Shown here: positions 63,853 through 64,000 of the stretch, piece after piece | Layout: the number at the start of each line of letters is the position of its first letter | Numbering within the stretch: the stretch's first letter is position 1 | NCBI GenBank assembly: GCA_039931065.1 | Contig: JBDTSP010000008.1 | Coordinates: 117,471 to 181,470 of the forward strand | DNA from: CADEED01 sp039931065 | GTDB lineage: Bacteria > Pseudomonadota > Gammaproteobacteria > Steroidobacterales > Steroidobacteraceae | Length of the DNA stretch: 64,000 bases | Direction: 5' to 3' | Program-made: the position numbers and the translations under genes | Notes under the pieces: generated by a model | Database searches by the model: none | What the model saw: the letters and a program-made list of their open reading frames with translations, nothing else | Told to the model about the DNA's origin: nothing

Positions 63853-63954
63853 GTCATTAAACCTTTAAGTGCATGCGGCCCCGGGGCGAATTACCCGACC
63901 CGGCCGGCCAAAAAAGAGCGCGGATTCTACGCAAATCAGTACTTTGGGGGTAGT
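63853..63954 (-). promoter_or_regulatory. Leader and promoter region of the rpsP operon
   Basis: On the minus strand TAGAAT (63929-63924) is a good -10 candidate, about 72 bases before the rpsP ATG, and is followed by a T-run and GC-rich palindromic leader (GGCCGGCC and CCCCGGGGC). No clear -35 is seen 17 bases upstream. Growth-rate control of this operon is typical, but no known leader motif was identified. Confidence 0.4.
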
Positions 63955-63989
63955 CCTTTTGGGGGCAGCCCCCGTTTCCCAGCAAAAGG
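63955..63989. repeat. Nested inverted repeat at the window end, REP-like
   Basis: GGGGGC-A-GCCCCC (63961-63973) is a perfect hairpin flanked by CCTTTT (63955-63960) and AAAAGG (63984-63989). The motif GGGGTNAGTCCT occurs on both sides (63947-63957 and 63988-63999), and CGTTTCCC lies between. These resemble the arms of the hairpin at 49307-49366. The element probably continues beyond the window. Confidence 0.55.
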
Positions 63990-64000
63990 GGTCAGTCCTG

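Overview
The window is ordinary chromosomal DNA of a high-GC gammaproteobacterium. It most resembles a deep-branching lineage near Xanthomonadales, Nevskiales or Steroidobacterales; this placement is an inference from gene order and sequence flavour, not from a search. Supporting points are the gammaproteobacterial orders fur/bamE/rnfH/ratA/smpB/ssrA, dnaX-ybaB-recR, dapA/gcvR-bcp-bepA and rpsP-rimM-trmD-rplS. HrcA beside grpE-dnaK-dnaJ and a SUF operon of the SufU/SufT type with an Rrf2 regulator rule out a close enteric relative. Coding density is very high, no gene-free stretch exceeds 300 bases, and many genes overlap by 1-4 bases. No insertion sequence, prophage, integrase or CRISPR array was seen.

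Layout. 1-10.8 kb: the end of an acid phosphatase gene, the heat-shock cluster hrcA-grpE-dnaK-dnaJ (minus strand), nadK-recN, fur, bamE, ratA-rnfH, smpB and tmRNA. 10.9-17.6 kb: accessory genes, including a CapA-like protein, a coupled FAD-oxidase/N-carbamoylputrescine amidase/EF-hand operon, a DsbA-like protein without a CXXC pair, a GnnA-like sugar dehydrogenase and several small unknown proteins. 17.7-25.6 kb: tail-specific protease Prc, an unknown coiled-coil protein with a DUF1249 protein, an XRE-regulator/membrane-protein pair with a striking palindromic operator, a PLP dehydratase with oligoribonuclease, RsgA, and a glycosidase gene with a large internal in-frame deletion. 25.6-30.3 kb: recR-ybaB-dnaX, 4.5S RNA, tRNA-Ser(GGA), dapA with a short BamC-like lipoprotein, and gcvR.

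30.3-42.1 kb: bcp, a PIN-PhoH ATPase, bepA and mlaA, then a four-gene sugar-acid cluster (split UxaA-type dehydratase, FAH-family hydrolase, FMN L-lactate dehydrogenase). On the opposite strand lies mlaFEDCB, followed by a TonB-like orphan. MlaA and MlaFEDCB together make a complete lipid-asymmetry system split over two nearby loci. 42.3-49.3 kb: a nine-gene SUF iron-sulfur operon that also carries a Rieske ferredoxin and SixA, closed by a 60-base REP-like hairpin. 49.4-64 kb: a membrane GGDEF diguanylate cyclase, PutA, the thioredoxin-like co-chaperone CnoX, YhhQ, Hsp15, the threonine-degradation pair kbl-tdh, a candidate subclass B3 metallo-beta-lactamase, SppA, and the rpsP-rimM-trmD-rplS operon.

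I saw no clearly new multi-gene defence or mobile system. The most promising unexplained items are the operator/XRE/membrane-protein module, the EF-hand/amidase/oxidase operon, the B3 lactamase candidate, the sugar-acid cluster that appears to end in pyruvate plus L-lactate, and the REP-like hairpins.
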